A DNA stretch of 17,490 bases from Pelobacter sp. UBA5610. Lineage in GTDB: Bacteria; Desulfobacterota; Desulfuromonadia; Desulfuromonadales; Syntrophotaleaceae. Positions 4,956 through 11,691 of the stretch are shown piece after piece. The position numbers were made by a program, and so were the translations under genes. The notes beneath the pieces are model-generated. The model saw nothing but the letters and a program-made list of their open reading frames with translations, ran no database searches and was not told the DNA's origin. The stretch lies in assembly GCA_002424645.1 (NCBI GenBank), contig DIKU01000011.1, positions 22,148-39,637 on the forward strand. Reading direction: 5' to 3'. How positions within the stretch are numbered: the stretch's first letter is position 1; every line of letters begins with the position of its first letter.

Positions 4956-7229
4956 TTAGTCCTTTGACGGGTGCTGGTTTTCTTTGGTGTTGGAACTGTT
5001 ATTGATTGGCAGTTCTATTATAAATTTAGTGCCTTTGGGCTGGTTGTCCTTCACCCTTATGTATCCGTTATGATCAGCGATGATGGTTGCCACTATGGCC
5101 AGGCCCAGTCCTGTCCCTGATTTTTTGGTTGAAAAATAAGGCTCAAACAGACGGGGTTTATCTGCTGTGGGAATGCCGCAACCATCGTCGGAAATAATGA
5201 TGCTGGCCATCTGCATGTCGATGTTGTATTGGGTTTCAAGCGAAATCTGTCCTTCATCGCTAATTGCGCTGACGGCATTGTCCAGCATGTTAATGATGGA
5301 GCGCTTGATCTGATCCCGATCGAGGTTGAAGACAGGAATCGTTGCATCCGGTCGGAATGAAAAGGTGATATGCCGGTGTGCTTCCTGATAGAGGACCAGC
5401 GCTTCACCGATGATATCGTTAAGATTGTTCGGTGCAGGACTGGCGGATGGCATCTTGGCAAAATTCGAAAACTCATCCACCAGAATTTTCAGTTCATCCA
5501 CCTGCTTTATAATCATGTTGGTACAGTCGTCAAAGACCTTGTCATCTTCGGGAAACCGATCAAGGTAGCGGCGGCGAAGGCGCTGGGCCGACAAGCGGAT
5601 CGGTGTAAGGGGGTTCTTGATCTCGTGAGCGATGCGCCGGGCGACTTCGCGCCATGCTGCCATGCGCTGGGCCTTGATAAGATGAGTCAGGTCATCGAAC
5701 ACAACCACCGTACCCATGAATTCCTCGTTTTCGTCGCGCAGGGTTGTAAGGTTGACCAGCAAGGTGAGCTTGTTGTCTTCGAGGGGGACGGTGACCTGTT
5801 TATGTATCGAGTCTTTGCCGGATTTGGCCAATTCCCGCAGTAATTCGTTGATAAGGGTCAGGTGCTCAGGGTTCAAAACCTGACGGAAGTGGCGTCCGAG
5901 CACTTTTCCGGTCGCAATTTTTAAAAGTTTTTCAGCGGACTTATTGATGGTCGTCAGGTTGCCCTGTCGGTCAACGGAAATGACTCCGGCCGTGACATTT
6001 TTGAGGACGATTTCCATGTAGCGCCGGCGCTGGTCCAATTCCTGGTTGGATGCGCGTAGATGTCGGTTGGCGTCGTTGATGCCATCCTGGCTTGTGCGCA
6101 GATCGGCGGTCATCTTGTTGAAGGCTTCAACCAGCATAGCGATTTCGTCATCACTTTGGGGAGCGATTTGAACCGATAGGTCTCCGCCGGCGACCCTGTT
6201 TGTTGCGGAAACCAGTTCCTGGATGGGGCCGGTAATGGAACGGGCCAGGTAGAATCCGAACCAGGTGGCGAGAAAAATGATTGCCAGGGCGATAATCAAC
6301 AGGACCTGAATATATCCCTTTTGAATGCGTCCTTTGAGCAACTTGGTGGTTTTGTATTGTTCGAAGGACGAAGAAATTTCCTTCATTTTGTTGACCAGTG
6401 AGTAGGGAACGTAATAGTTCACCACCACCACGCCAACCACGTCATTGGGGTTCCAGTTCGAAAAAACCGGTACTATCCCGCGTATCAAATCGGCTTTACC
6501 GATAGGGGTTATGCGTGTGAACCGGTTGCCCTGCAGCGCCTCACGTATGGCATCACTTCCGGGGTCGGTAAACTCTGCACTGGGGACCTGGGGGTTAGAG
6601 GCGCGGACCAGTTCTTCGTAGGTGGAGGAAAAGACCTCCACGACACCGAGGTTGTATTCCTGCTGTTTATCCCTAATCAGCTGCTTGAGTTGCGGCAGGT
6701 TTTTTTCATTGAGAAGTTTCTGGTCCTTGATGAACCGTGCCAGTTGGTCGCCATAATAGAGGGCGTTGGCACCGGAGTTTTTATAGTAGGTTTGTGCGAC
6801 CTCCAGCGATTCGTGCAAGGATGTTTCGATCTGGATGTTGAACCAGTTTTCTATGGAGTTGGAAACGAAACCTGCCGCCACGAAGAACAACAGCAGGGTG
6901 GGGATGAGCGAGAGTGAAACAAAAGCAACGACAAGGCGGGTCCTCAGGCGTGCGCCGGGTATATTCCTGCGACGTTCAAGGATAAGTTTGAAGACATTGC
7001 GAAATACCAGAAACAGTGTGAGGATGATCAACAGAATATTCAGGTTGATCAACGCGAGCACCAGCAAGCTTTTGGCTGCGGGAACCTGTGAAGAATACTG
7101 GTAAAGTTGCGTCTCGAACTTGGAAAATACCACCACGAGGGCTGTAATAAGGCCGATGAGGAGCCATTCGCGACGGCGTTTGCGGAATTCCCGGTTGTTT
7201 CGTTCTGAGTCGGAAGGTATTTGGGTCAT
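4956..7229 (-). CDS. ntrY: membrane sensor histidine kinase, NtrY type
   Basis: A 757-residue inner-membrane kinase. Three hydrophobic segments lie near 22-38, 54-78 and 98-122, then a roughly 180-residue extracytoplasmic sensing region, then a fourth segment at 307-328. Cytoplasmic parts follow in order: HAMP (about 329-382), coiled stretch, PAS (about 403-515), a His-phosphotransfer region with H535 in RRIAHEIKNPLTPIR, and an ATPase domain with N651, the DDGCG box (681-685) and the GTGLGL box (705-710). This is the known NtrY plan and all catalytic motifs are intact. The ribosome site is weak (AGAG about 8 nt upstream). Transcription probably starts at the promoter at 7266-7295, isolated from lpxC by the terminator at 7313-7346. 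The signal sensed is unknown. Confidence 0.93.
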   Translation of the reverse strand: MTQIPSDSERNNREFRKRRREWLLIGLITALVVVFSKFETQLYQYSSQVPAAKSLLVLALINLNILLIILTLFLVFRNVFKLILERRRNIPGARLRTRLVVAFVSLSLIPTLLLFFVAAGFVSNSIENWFNIQIETSLHESLEVAQTYYKNSGANALYYGDQLARFIKDQKLLNEKNLPQLKQLIRDKQQEYNLGVVEVFSSTYEELVRASNPQVPSAEFTDPGSDAIREALQGNRFTRITPIGKADLIRGIVPVFSNWNPNDVVGVVVVNYYVPYSLVNKMKEISSSFEQYKTTKLLKGRIQKGYIQVLLIIALAIIFLATWFGFYLARSITGPIQELVSATNRVAGGDLSVQIAPQSDDEIAMLVEAFNKMTADLRTSQDGINDANRHLRASNQELDQRRRYMEIVLKNVTAGVISVDRQGNLTTINKSAEKLLKIATGKVLGRHFRQVLNPEHLTLINELLRELAKSGKDSIHKQVTVPLEDNKLTLLVNLTTLRDENEEFMGTVVVFDDLTHLIKAQRMAAWREVARRIAHEIKNPLTPIRLSAQRLRRRYLDRFPEDDKVFDDCTNMIIKQVDELKILVDEFSNFAKMPSASPAPNNLNDIIGEALVLYQEAHRHITFSFRPDATIPVFNLDRDQIKRSIINMLDNAVSAISDEGQISLETQYNIDMQMASIIISDDGCGIPTADKPRLFEPYFSTKKSGTGLGLAIVATIIADHNGYIRVKDNQPKGTKFIIELPINNSSNTKENQHPSKD

Positions 7230-7265
7230 GCGTCAGCTCTCTGCCAAGGGTAGATTAAGTATCCG

Positions 7266-7295
7266 ATTTTAGGCCAGGATCGCTTCACTTTGCAA
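7266..7295 (-). promoter_or_regulatory. predicted sigma-70 type promoter of ntrY-ntrX
   Basis: On the minus strand: TTGCAA (7295-7290), an 18-bp spacer and TAAAAT (7271-7266). The expected start is near 7259, giving a leader of about 30 nt. It sits just downstream of the lpxC terminator. Confidence 0.55.
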
Positions 7296-7312
7296 CCATG
7301 AGGTCGTGGGAT

Positions 7313-7346
7313 AAAAAAAAAGCAGCCGAAAACGGCTGCTTTTTTT
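7313..7346 (-). terminator. intrinsic terminator of lpxC
   Basis: AGCAGCCG/CGGCTGCT (7321-7328 with 7333-7340), an 8-bp stem with an AAAA loop on the + strand. It is flanked by nine A (7313-7321) and a T tract (7340-7346), so it works in either direction. It separates lpxC from ntrY. Confidence 0.95.
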
Positions 7347-7365
7347 GATAAATATAGGGAAGGTC

Positions 7366-8295
7366 TCAGGCTTCAGAGACACTCGCCATTGCCATCGCGG
7401 TATGCCCGGATATGGCAAGGCTGCTATGGGGAATGCTTTCACCCGATTCGACCAACTGCCAGCAGTCGGGATTGGCGAGAATCTTTTCAACCATCTGATG
7501 ATTGATGTCGTGACCAGCCTTATAGGCCTTGATGTGCCCGAGTACCGGGTATCCCAACAAGCTGAAATCGCCTACGGCGTCCAGAATTTTATGCCTTACG
7601 CATTCGTCTTCAAATCGCACTCCGCCGGGATTAAGAATGCCGTCCTTGCCGATGACCACGGCATTGTCAAGCGACCCACCGAGGGCAAGGCCGTTAGCCT
7701 TGAGGTATTCGACTTCGTGTAAAAAACCGAAAGTACGTGCCGGGGCAATGTCTTTTCGGAAAGATTCACCGGTAACTTTGACTGCGCGGTGTTGCAGGCC
7801 GATGCAGGGGTGATCGAAGGCAATGTCGAAGGTGATGCGGAAAAAGCGCGAGGGAATGATGCTGACCCGCTTTTCACCGTCGACCAGAGTGATCGGCTTG
7901 CGAATAGCCAGGTATTTGCGGCGCTTTTGCTGGGTCTGGTTGCCGGTCTCCTGCAACAGTGCGACAAAAGGAGCAGCACTGCCATCCATGACGGGAACTT
8001 CCGGACCATCGATGTCGATATGCAGATTGTCGACGCCGCAGGCGGATAAGGCCGCCATGAGATGTTCAATGGTTGAAACGCTTACGCCGTCTTTGCCAAT
8101 GACGGTCGCGAGACGCGTGTCTACCACATTGGCGGAGATAGCCGGTATGGAAACACGGCGCTCGCCATCAGTGCGGTGAAATACGATGCCGTTGTCAACC
8201 TCGGCTGGTCGCAGCGTCATAGTGATCAGGCGACCGGTGTGCAGACCAATGCCTGAAATTGTCAAAGCGCGCTTGATGGTCGATTGATTTATCAT
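7366..8295 (-). CDS. lpxC: UDP-3-O-acyl-N-acetylglucosamine deacetylase
   Basis: A 309-residue cytoplasmic zinc amidase that removes the acetyl group from UDP-3-O-acyl-GlcNAc, the committed step of lipid A synthesis. Seen: the N-terminal KRALTISGIGLHTG signature, STIEHLM with E77 and zinc ligand H78, zinc ligands H235 and D239 in RHKILDAVGD, and the catalytic H262 with H266 in GHDINH. The length is normal for the family. The start ATG at 8295 follows AGGGA at 8302-8306, six nt away. It has its own terminator and upstream region. That region contains a consensus sigma-54 promoter (8350-8364), unusual for an essential housekeeping gene, and a candidate sigma-70 promoter further up. Confidence 0.97.
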   Translation of the reverse strand: MINQSTIKRALTISGIGLHTGRLITMTLRPAEVDNGIVFHRTDGERRVSIPAISANVVDTRLATVIGKDGVSVSTIEHLMAALSACGVDNLHIDIDGPEVPVMDGSAAPFVALLQETGNQTQQKRRKYLAIRKPITLVDGEKRVSIIPSRFFRITFDIAFDHPCIGLQHRAVKVTGESFRKDIAPARTFGFLHEVEYLKANGLALGGSLDNAVVIGKDGILNPGGVRFEDECVRHKILDAVGDFSLLGYPVLGHIKAYKAGHDINHQMVEKILANPDCWQLVESGESIPHSSLAISGHTAMAMASVSEA

Positions 8296-8349
8296 GAAAC
8301 GTCCCTCTATGTAGTGAGTGCGGAAGTGTTTGTTTTTATTTAGAGATAA

Positions 8350-8364
8350 GCAAGGGGCGTGCCA
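8350..8364 (-). promoter_or_regulatory. predicted sigma-54 promoter of lpxC
   Basis: The minus strand reads TGGCACG-CCCC-TTGC with T after it, a full match to the sigma-54 consensus TGGCACG-N4-TTGC, with the GG and GC elements at the required spacing. The expected start is near 8338, about 43 nt before the lpxC ATG. It lies in an intergenic region and points at lpxC. Confidence 0.65.
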
Positions 8365-8389
8365 TTCTTTTTAATGGAGTAACTAGCTG

Positions 8390-8419
8390 ATAATACACGT
8401 TTGTCTGAGGGGGTGTCGC
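8390..8419 (-). promoter_or_regulatory. possible sigma-70 type promoter of lpxC
   Basis: Minus strand: GCGACA (8419-8414), 18-bp spacer, TATTAT (8395-8390). The -10 box is good and the -35 box partial. It could supply basal lpxC expression. Confidence 0.35.
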
Positions 8420-8453
8420 GTATTGGAGGGCTTGTAATCGTGGTTAATATTCC

Positions 8454-8477
8454 CACTGTGGTATTGTGGCCACAGTG
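8454..8477. promoter_or_regulatory. 24-bp dyad: candidate activator site for lpxC or ubiB 3' hairpin
   Basis: CACTGTGG (8454-8461) and CCACAGTG (8470-8477) form a perfect 8-bp inverted repeat with an 8-bp centre. It is centred about 127 bp upstream of the predicted sigma-54 start of lpxC, a usual distance for an enhancer-binding activator. It also begins directly after the ubiB stop codon, but has no T tract on the minus strand, so it would make a poor intrinsic terminator. Confidence 0.45.
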
Positions 8478-10169
8478 CTACAGTCGACCGGAGCGTAATA
8501 TGGCGACCGCCAGCCACAGGCCAAGGACGGCGGCAATAACGTAACCAAGAATCCCCAGGATGGGGAACCCCATTACCAAAGGGCCTTTATCAACTTGCAT
8601 GATAAGTGATGATCCCACGATCAGAGCGCTGATCAACATGCTGAAGGACAAGCGGTTGCTTGATTTGTCGAGGTCGGTAATGAGTTGGTTGAGCCCACGG
8701 TGTTCCAGATTTATTTTAAATCGATTGCCATTGATGCGCAACAACAGGGTGCGCAGATCTCGTGGTAACTTGCGCAGGAGGATGCCGTATTCTTCGGCAA
8801 CGTTCTTCATGTCTTTGGCAAGGTGAAATGGAGACAGGCGTTCCCGTGCCAGGCGTTCCATGAACGGTTTCAGATGATGGACCATGTTAAAATCAGGGTC
8901 CAACTGCCTGCCGATGCCCTCCATGGTGATAAGCGATCGGGTCAATAACAGCAGATCGGGTGGTACGCCGATACGAAACTGGACGAGAATGTTGATGAGG
9001 TCCGTGAGTAACCGACCTGTATTGATTTCATGCAGCGGTACCTCATAATAATCATCGATAAAGTCGGATACCACTTTTTTCAGATCCGCTATGACCGGTT
9101 CTTCATCCCGTGCTCCCGATTCAAGGAGAAGTCTGGTGACTTTTTCGACATCACGTTCAAGGATCCCCATCAGCAAGTCGACCAGTTGATATTTCAGGGT
9201 GCGATCAAGGCGACCAACCATCCCGTAATCCAGAAAACACACCACCGGGCCGGGCAGTATGTAGATATTTCCCGGATGGGGATCGCCGTGGAATAACCCA
9301 TGCTCAAGTACCTGTTTAAGAAGCGCATTGGCGCCATAGCGGGCAATGGTTGTCAGGTCATATCCGGCATTGCGCAGTTTTTCGAAGTTGCTGACTTTGA
9401 TTCCTTCGATAAATTCCATGGTCAGGACGGTTTCACCGCACAGATCCCGGTACAGATGGGGAACATGAAAGGTCGAATCACCGACAAAATTGGCGGCAAA
9501 GCGATCCATGGTGTGCCCTTCGCGCGTAAAATTGAGCTCGCGCTGAATGCTGCGGCGGAATTCTTTGACCAGGGCAACGGGGTTGTAGAATTGAAGGGCC
9601 GGGAGGTGATGCTCGGCCAAAGATGCCAGACTCATGAGAATATCGAGATCGGTGGCAACGATTCGTTCAATGTCGGGTCGCCGAACTTTAACCGCGACCT
9701 TTATTCCATCGGGCAGTGTGGCTTTGTACACCTGGGCAATGGATGCGGCTGCCAGGGGCGTTTTGTCAAAGTGGGAAAACAATTCGGGGATGGGCGCGCC
9801 GAGTTCCTGCTCGATCTGTTGGCGGGCCAGCTCGAAAGGAATCGCGGGGATGTCATCTTGCAGGCGGCTGAATTCATCTATGTATTCCGTCGGGAAAACA
9901 TCCGGTCGGGTGGAAAGCAGTTGTCCGAACTTGATAAAAGTAGGACCAAGCTCTTCCATGGCAAGTCGCAAGCGCAAGGCCGGTGTCTGGTGTTTCACCG
10001 CCCTGGCTTCCGGACCCCCGATGAAAATTTGGCGGCTGCGTTGCACTACGAAACGGATTTGCAGTTGATCCAGGACTTGCCCAAAGCCGTACTTAAGCAA
10101 TGTGCCCAGAATCTGGCGATAGCGGCGCAACGAGCGGATATTGCGGTTGAGTCGGCGTAGGTTCAGCAT
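8478..10169 (-). CDS. ubiB: UbiB/ABC1 family atypical kinase-like protein
   Basis: A 563-residue member of the UbiB/ADCK family, membrane-anchored atypical kinases/ATPases needed for quinone synthesis. Seen: KFGQ at 80-83 with TRPD after it, the Ala-rich nucleotide loop AAASIAQVYKA (140-150), the VAVKV lysine K161, ELNFTREG (211-218), the catalytic HGDPHPGN (294-301) and the metal-binding DYG (314-316). Two hydrophobic segments at the C-terminus (about 510-528 and 533-556) fit the family's membrane anchor. The start ATG at 10169 lies inside the end of the phasin-like gene (7-bp overlap, ATGCTGA). No ribosome site precedes it; the bases upstream are C-rich. Translation is therefore probably coupled. 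In an anaerobe the product would serve menaquinone or another lipid role; that is inferred. Confidence 0.93.
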   Translation of the reverse strand: MLNLRRLNRNIRSLRRYRQILGTLLKYGFGQVLDQLQIRFVVQRSRQIFIGGPEARAVKHQTPALRLRLAMEELGPTFIKFGQLLSTRPDVFPTEYIDEFSRLQDDIPAIPFELARQQIEQELGAPIPELFSHFDKTPLAAASIAQVYKATLPDGIKVAVKVRRPDIERIVATDLDILMSLASLAEHHLPALQFYNPVALVKEFRRSIQRELNFTREGHTMDRFAANFVGDSTFHVPHLYRDLCGETVLTMEFIEGIKVSNFEKLRNAGYDLTTIARYGANALLKQVLEHGLFHGDPHPGNIYILPGPVVCFLDYGMVGRLDRTLKYQLVDLLMGILERDVEKVTRLLLESGARDEEPVIADLKKVVSDFIDDYYEVPLHEINTGRLLTDLINILVQFRIGVPPDLLLLTRSLITMEGIGRQLDPDFNMVHHLKPFMERLARERLSPFHLAKDMKNVAEEYGILLRKLPRDLRTLLLRINGNRFKINLEHRGLNQLITDLDKSSNRLSFSMLISALIVGSSLIMQVDKGPLVMGFPILGILGYVIAAVLGLWLAVAILRSGRL

Positions 10170-10498
10170 GCGGAGGGGGTGTCATCTTCCTTGCCCCGGC
10201 GCATTTTATGAATATCCTTTTCGAGGGTCTGGATTTTTTTTGCCAAACGATGGAGTTCTTCCTTGCTGACCAGGCCTATGTCCTCACAGGCCCTGCGTAC
10301 TTCCTCGCGGGCCACTTCCTCAAGTCTCTGCTGGTTGTTTCTCGCTGTATCTGTGAGCAGCTTAAGCAGTTCCTGTCCCTTTTCCTCGCTCAGGTTGAGT
10401 TTGTGCTTCAGCTCGGCCGCCAATTCTTCGGCCTTTTTCTGGGTGAGCGTAAGTGCGCCGAGTGCAGTCAACAGGGATTTTTCAATAAGTTCGATCAT
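10163..10498 (-). CDS. phasin-like coiled-coil protein
   Basis: A 111-residue soluble protein, almost wholly helical and charged, with regular hydrophobic spacing through 15-100 typical of coiled coils. It resembles the short phasin-superfamily proteins (polyhydroxyalkanoate granule-associated type) often found next to ubiB in Desulfuromonadia, but no granule-binding function is shown here. The start at 10498 follows AAGGGGGT (10506-10513) seven nt upstream. A promoter at 10539-10566 is predicted. Its stop codon overlaps the ubiB start, so the two are co-transcribed and probably translationally coupled. It may be a UbiB partner or membrane-surface scaffold; that is inference from the pairing. 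Confidence 0.82.
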   Translation of the reverse strand: MIELIEKSLLTALGALTLTQKKAEELAAELKHKLNLSEEKGQELLKLLTDTARNNQQRLEEVAREEVRRACEDIGLVSKEELHRLAKKIQTLEKDIHKMRRGKEDDTPSAC

Positions 10499-10538
10499 CG
10501 TTTAGACCCCCTTGTGTTTATTCATTGGAAACACTGAA

Positions 10539-10566
10539 ATTTTAACACAGCGACCAGCCCCTGCAA
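10539..10566 (-). promoter_or_regulatory. predicted promoter of the phasin-like gene and ubiB
   Basis: Minus strand: TTGCAG (10566-10561), a 16-bp spacer and TAAAAT (10544-10539). The expected start is near 10532, a leader of about 34 nt. The -35 box abuts the patatin-gene stop codon. Confidence 0.5.
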
Positions 10567-11511
10567 TCATGCATCGCGTAGCGCGCGCAATTGCGGGAGC
10601 ACCGAGCGGGCAGCCTTTTCGCCTGCAGCGATGGCCTCAATTGCGCGGTGGAATTCAAGCATGGTGAGGTCCTCAAAATCGGGCCAGATCAAAACATCGG
10701 CATGGAGGCGTTCCAGCTGCAAGGCATTGATGCGGTTTTCCATGATCGCAACGCTGCGGGAGCAGATGCTGAAAATATTGGGCGGTTTGCGATTGCGGGT
10801 GGGCGGTTCTTTTTCGGAATTGTTTTCCGGTCGCCAGATATCCCCGAATAGCTTTTCGATATGTGCCGCAGTAAAAAAGTGGCGTAGCCTGGAAGGTTCT
10901 GCCCGGTGGTGGCCTTTGTAAGGCAGAAACGCTTCCGCGCTCGGTTGCTGAACGCGGGGGATGGTGCAGACGCCGATGACCTTTGCCGCACCCATCTGGT
11001 AGGCCACGTCCAATGGCACCGGGTTGGTAAGGCCTCCATCTACCAGGAACCGATTTCCGAAGGGAACGGGGGTGAAAATCCCCGGAAAGGCGATAGCTGC
11101 TCGCAGACCTTCTAGCAGATTCCCTTTGCGGATGATAAGGGGTTCGCCGGTTTCTACATCCGTGGCGGTGATAGCAAGAGGAATGCGCAGTTCTTCGAAA
11201 GTGGAAACAGGCAGCAGCTCTTCAAGAAAGGTGGCCACGCGCTTGCCATCGATTAATCCCGATGTCGGCAAGGTCGGATCGATGAGGCGTGCCAATGCCC
11301 GCCAGTCGAGATCGCGCATGGCCTTCTCCATGCGATGCACGGATACTCCTGCAGCATAGAGCGCACCCAGAGCCGCTCCGATGGAGGTGCCGGCAATCAG
11401 GTTTACCGGGATCTCTTCTTCTTCCAGAACCTTAAGGACACCGATATGGGCAAGGCCGCGTGCCGCGCCGCTACCCAGGGCAAGTGCTATTTGAGGTCGG
11501 GGGTCGGACAT
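10567..11511 (-). CDS. patatin-like phospholipase, RssA/NTE type
   Basis: A 314-residue patatin-fold serine hydrolase. The oxyanion-hole motif GSGAARG (13-19), the nucleophile elbow GTSIG with Ser43 and the DGG motif with Asp158 give a complete Ser-Asp dyad. Such enzymes cleave acyl chains from phospholipids or lysophospholipids; the natural substrate here is unknown. The chosen start is the ATG at 11511, preceded very closely by GAGGTG. A GTG at 11556 would add 15 residues but has no ribosome site, and the added residues do not match the usual start of the family. There is no signal peptide. The gene follows the large uncharacterised gene after about 180 bp with no clear terminator between. 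Confidence 0.9.
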   Translation of the reverse strand: MSDPRPQIALALGSGAARGLAHIGVLKVLEEEEIPVNLIAGTSIGAALGALYAAGVSVHRMEKAMRDLDWRALARLIDPTLPTSGLIDGKRVATFLEELLPVSTFEELRIPLAITATDVETGEPLIIRKGNLLEGLRAAIAFPGIFTPVPFGNRFLVDGGLTNPVPLDVAYQMGAAKVIGVCTIPRVQQPSAEAFLPYKGHHRAEPSRLRHFFTAAHIEKLFGDIWRPENNSEKEPPTRNRKPPNIFSICSRSVAIMENRINALQLERLHADVLIWPDFEDLTMLEFHRAIEAIAAGEKAARSVLPQLRALRDA

Positions 11512-11691
11512 ACACCTCTTTGCCGGTCTGAAGGGTTGCCGGATAGTGGTTTTCACGCGTGGTGCGTGGCCTATTCCGTGTTCCTGTCGGAGGGGTCAAT
11601 GGTGCTCTGTCATTTCCGGTTTTCCTGGAGCGTATGCTACAAGGGTATCGCACGTAAGTTTCAGAGGCAAGTAGGCCGCGTAGCGGATAGA

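Noticed and set aside
9300..10160. 286-codon + strand open frame
   Set aside because: It is fully antisense to ubiB, whose motifs are complete; such frames arise from codon bias.
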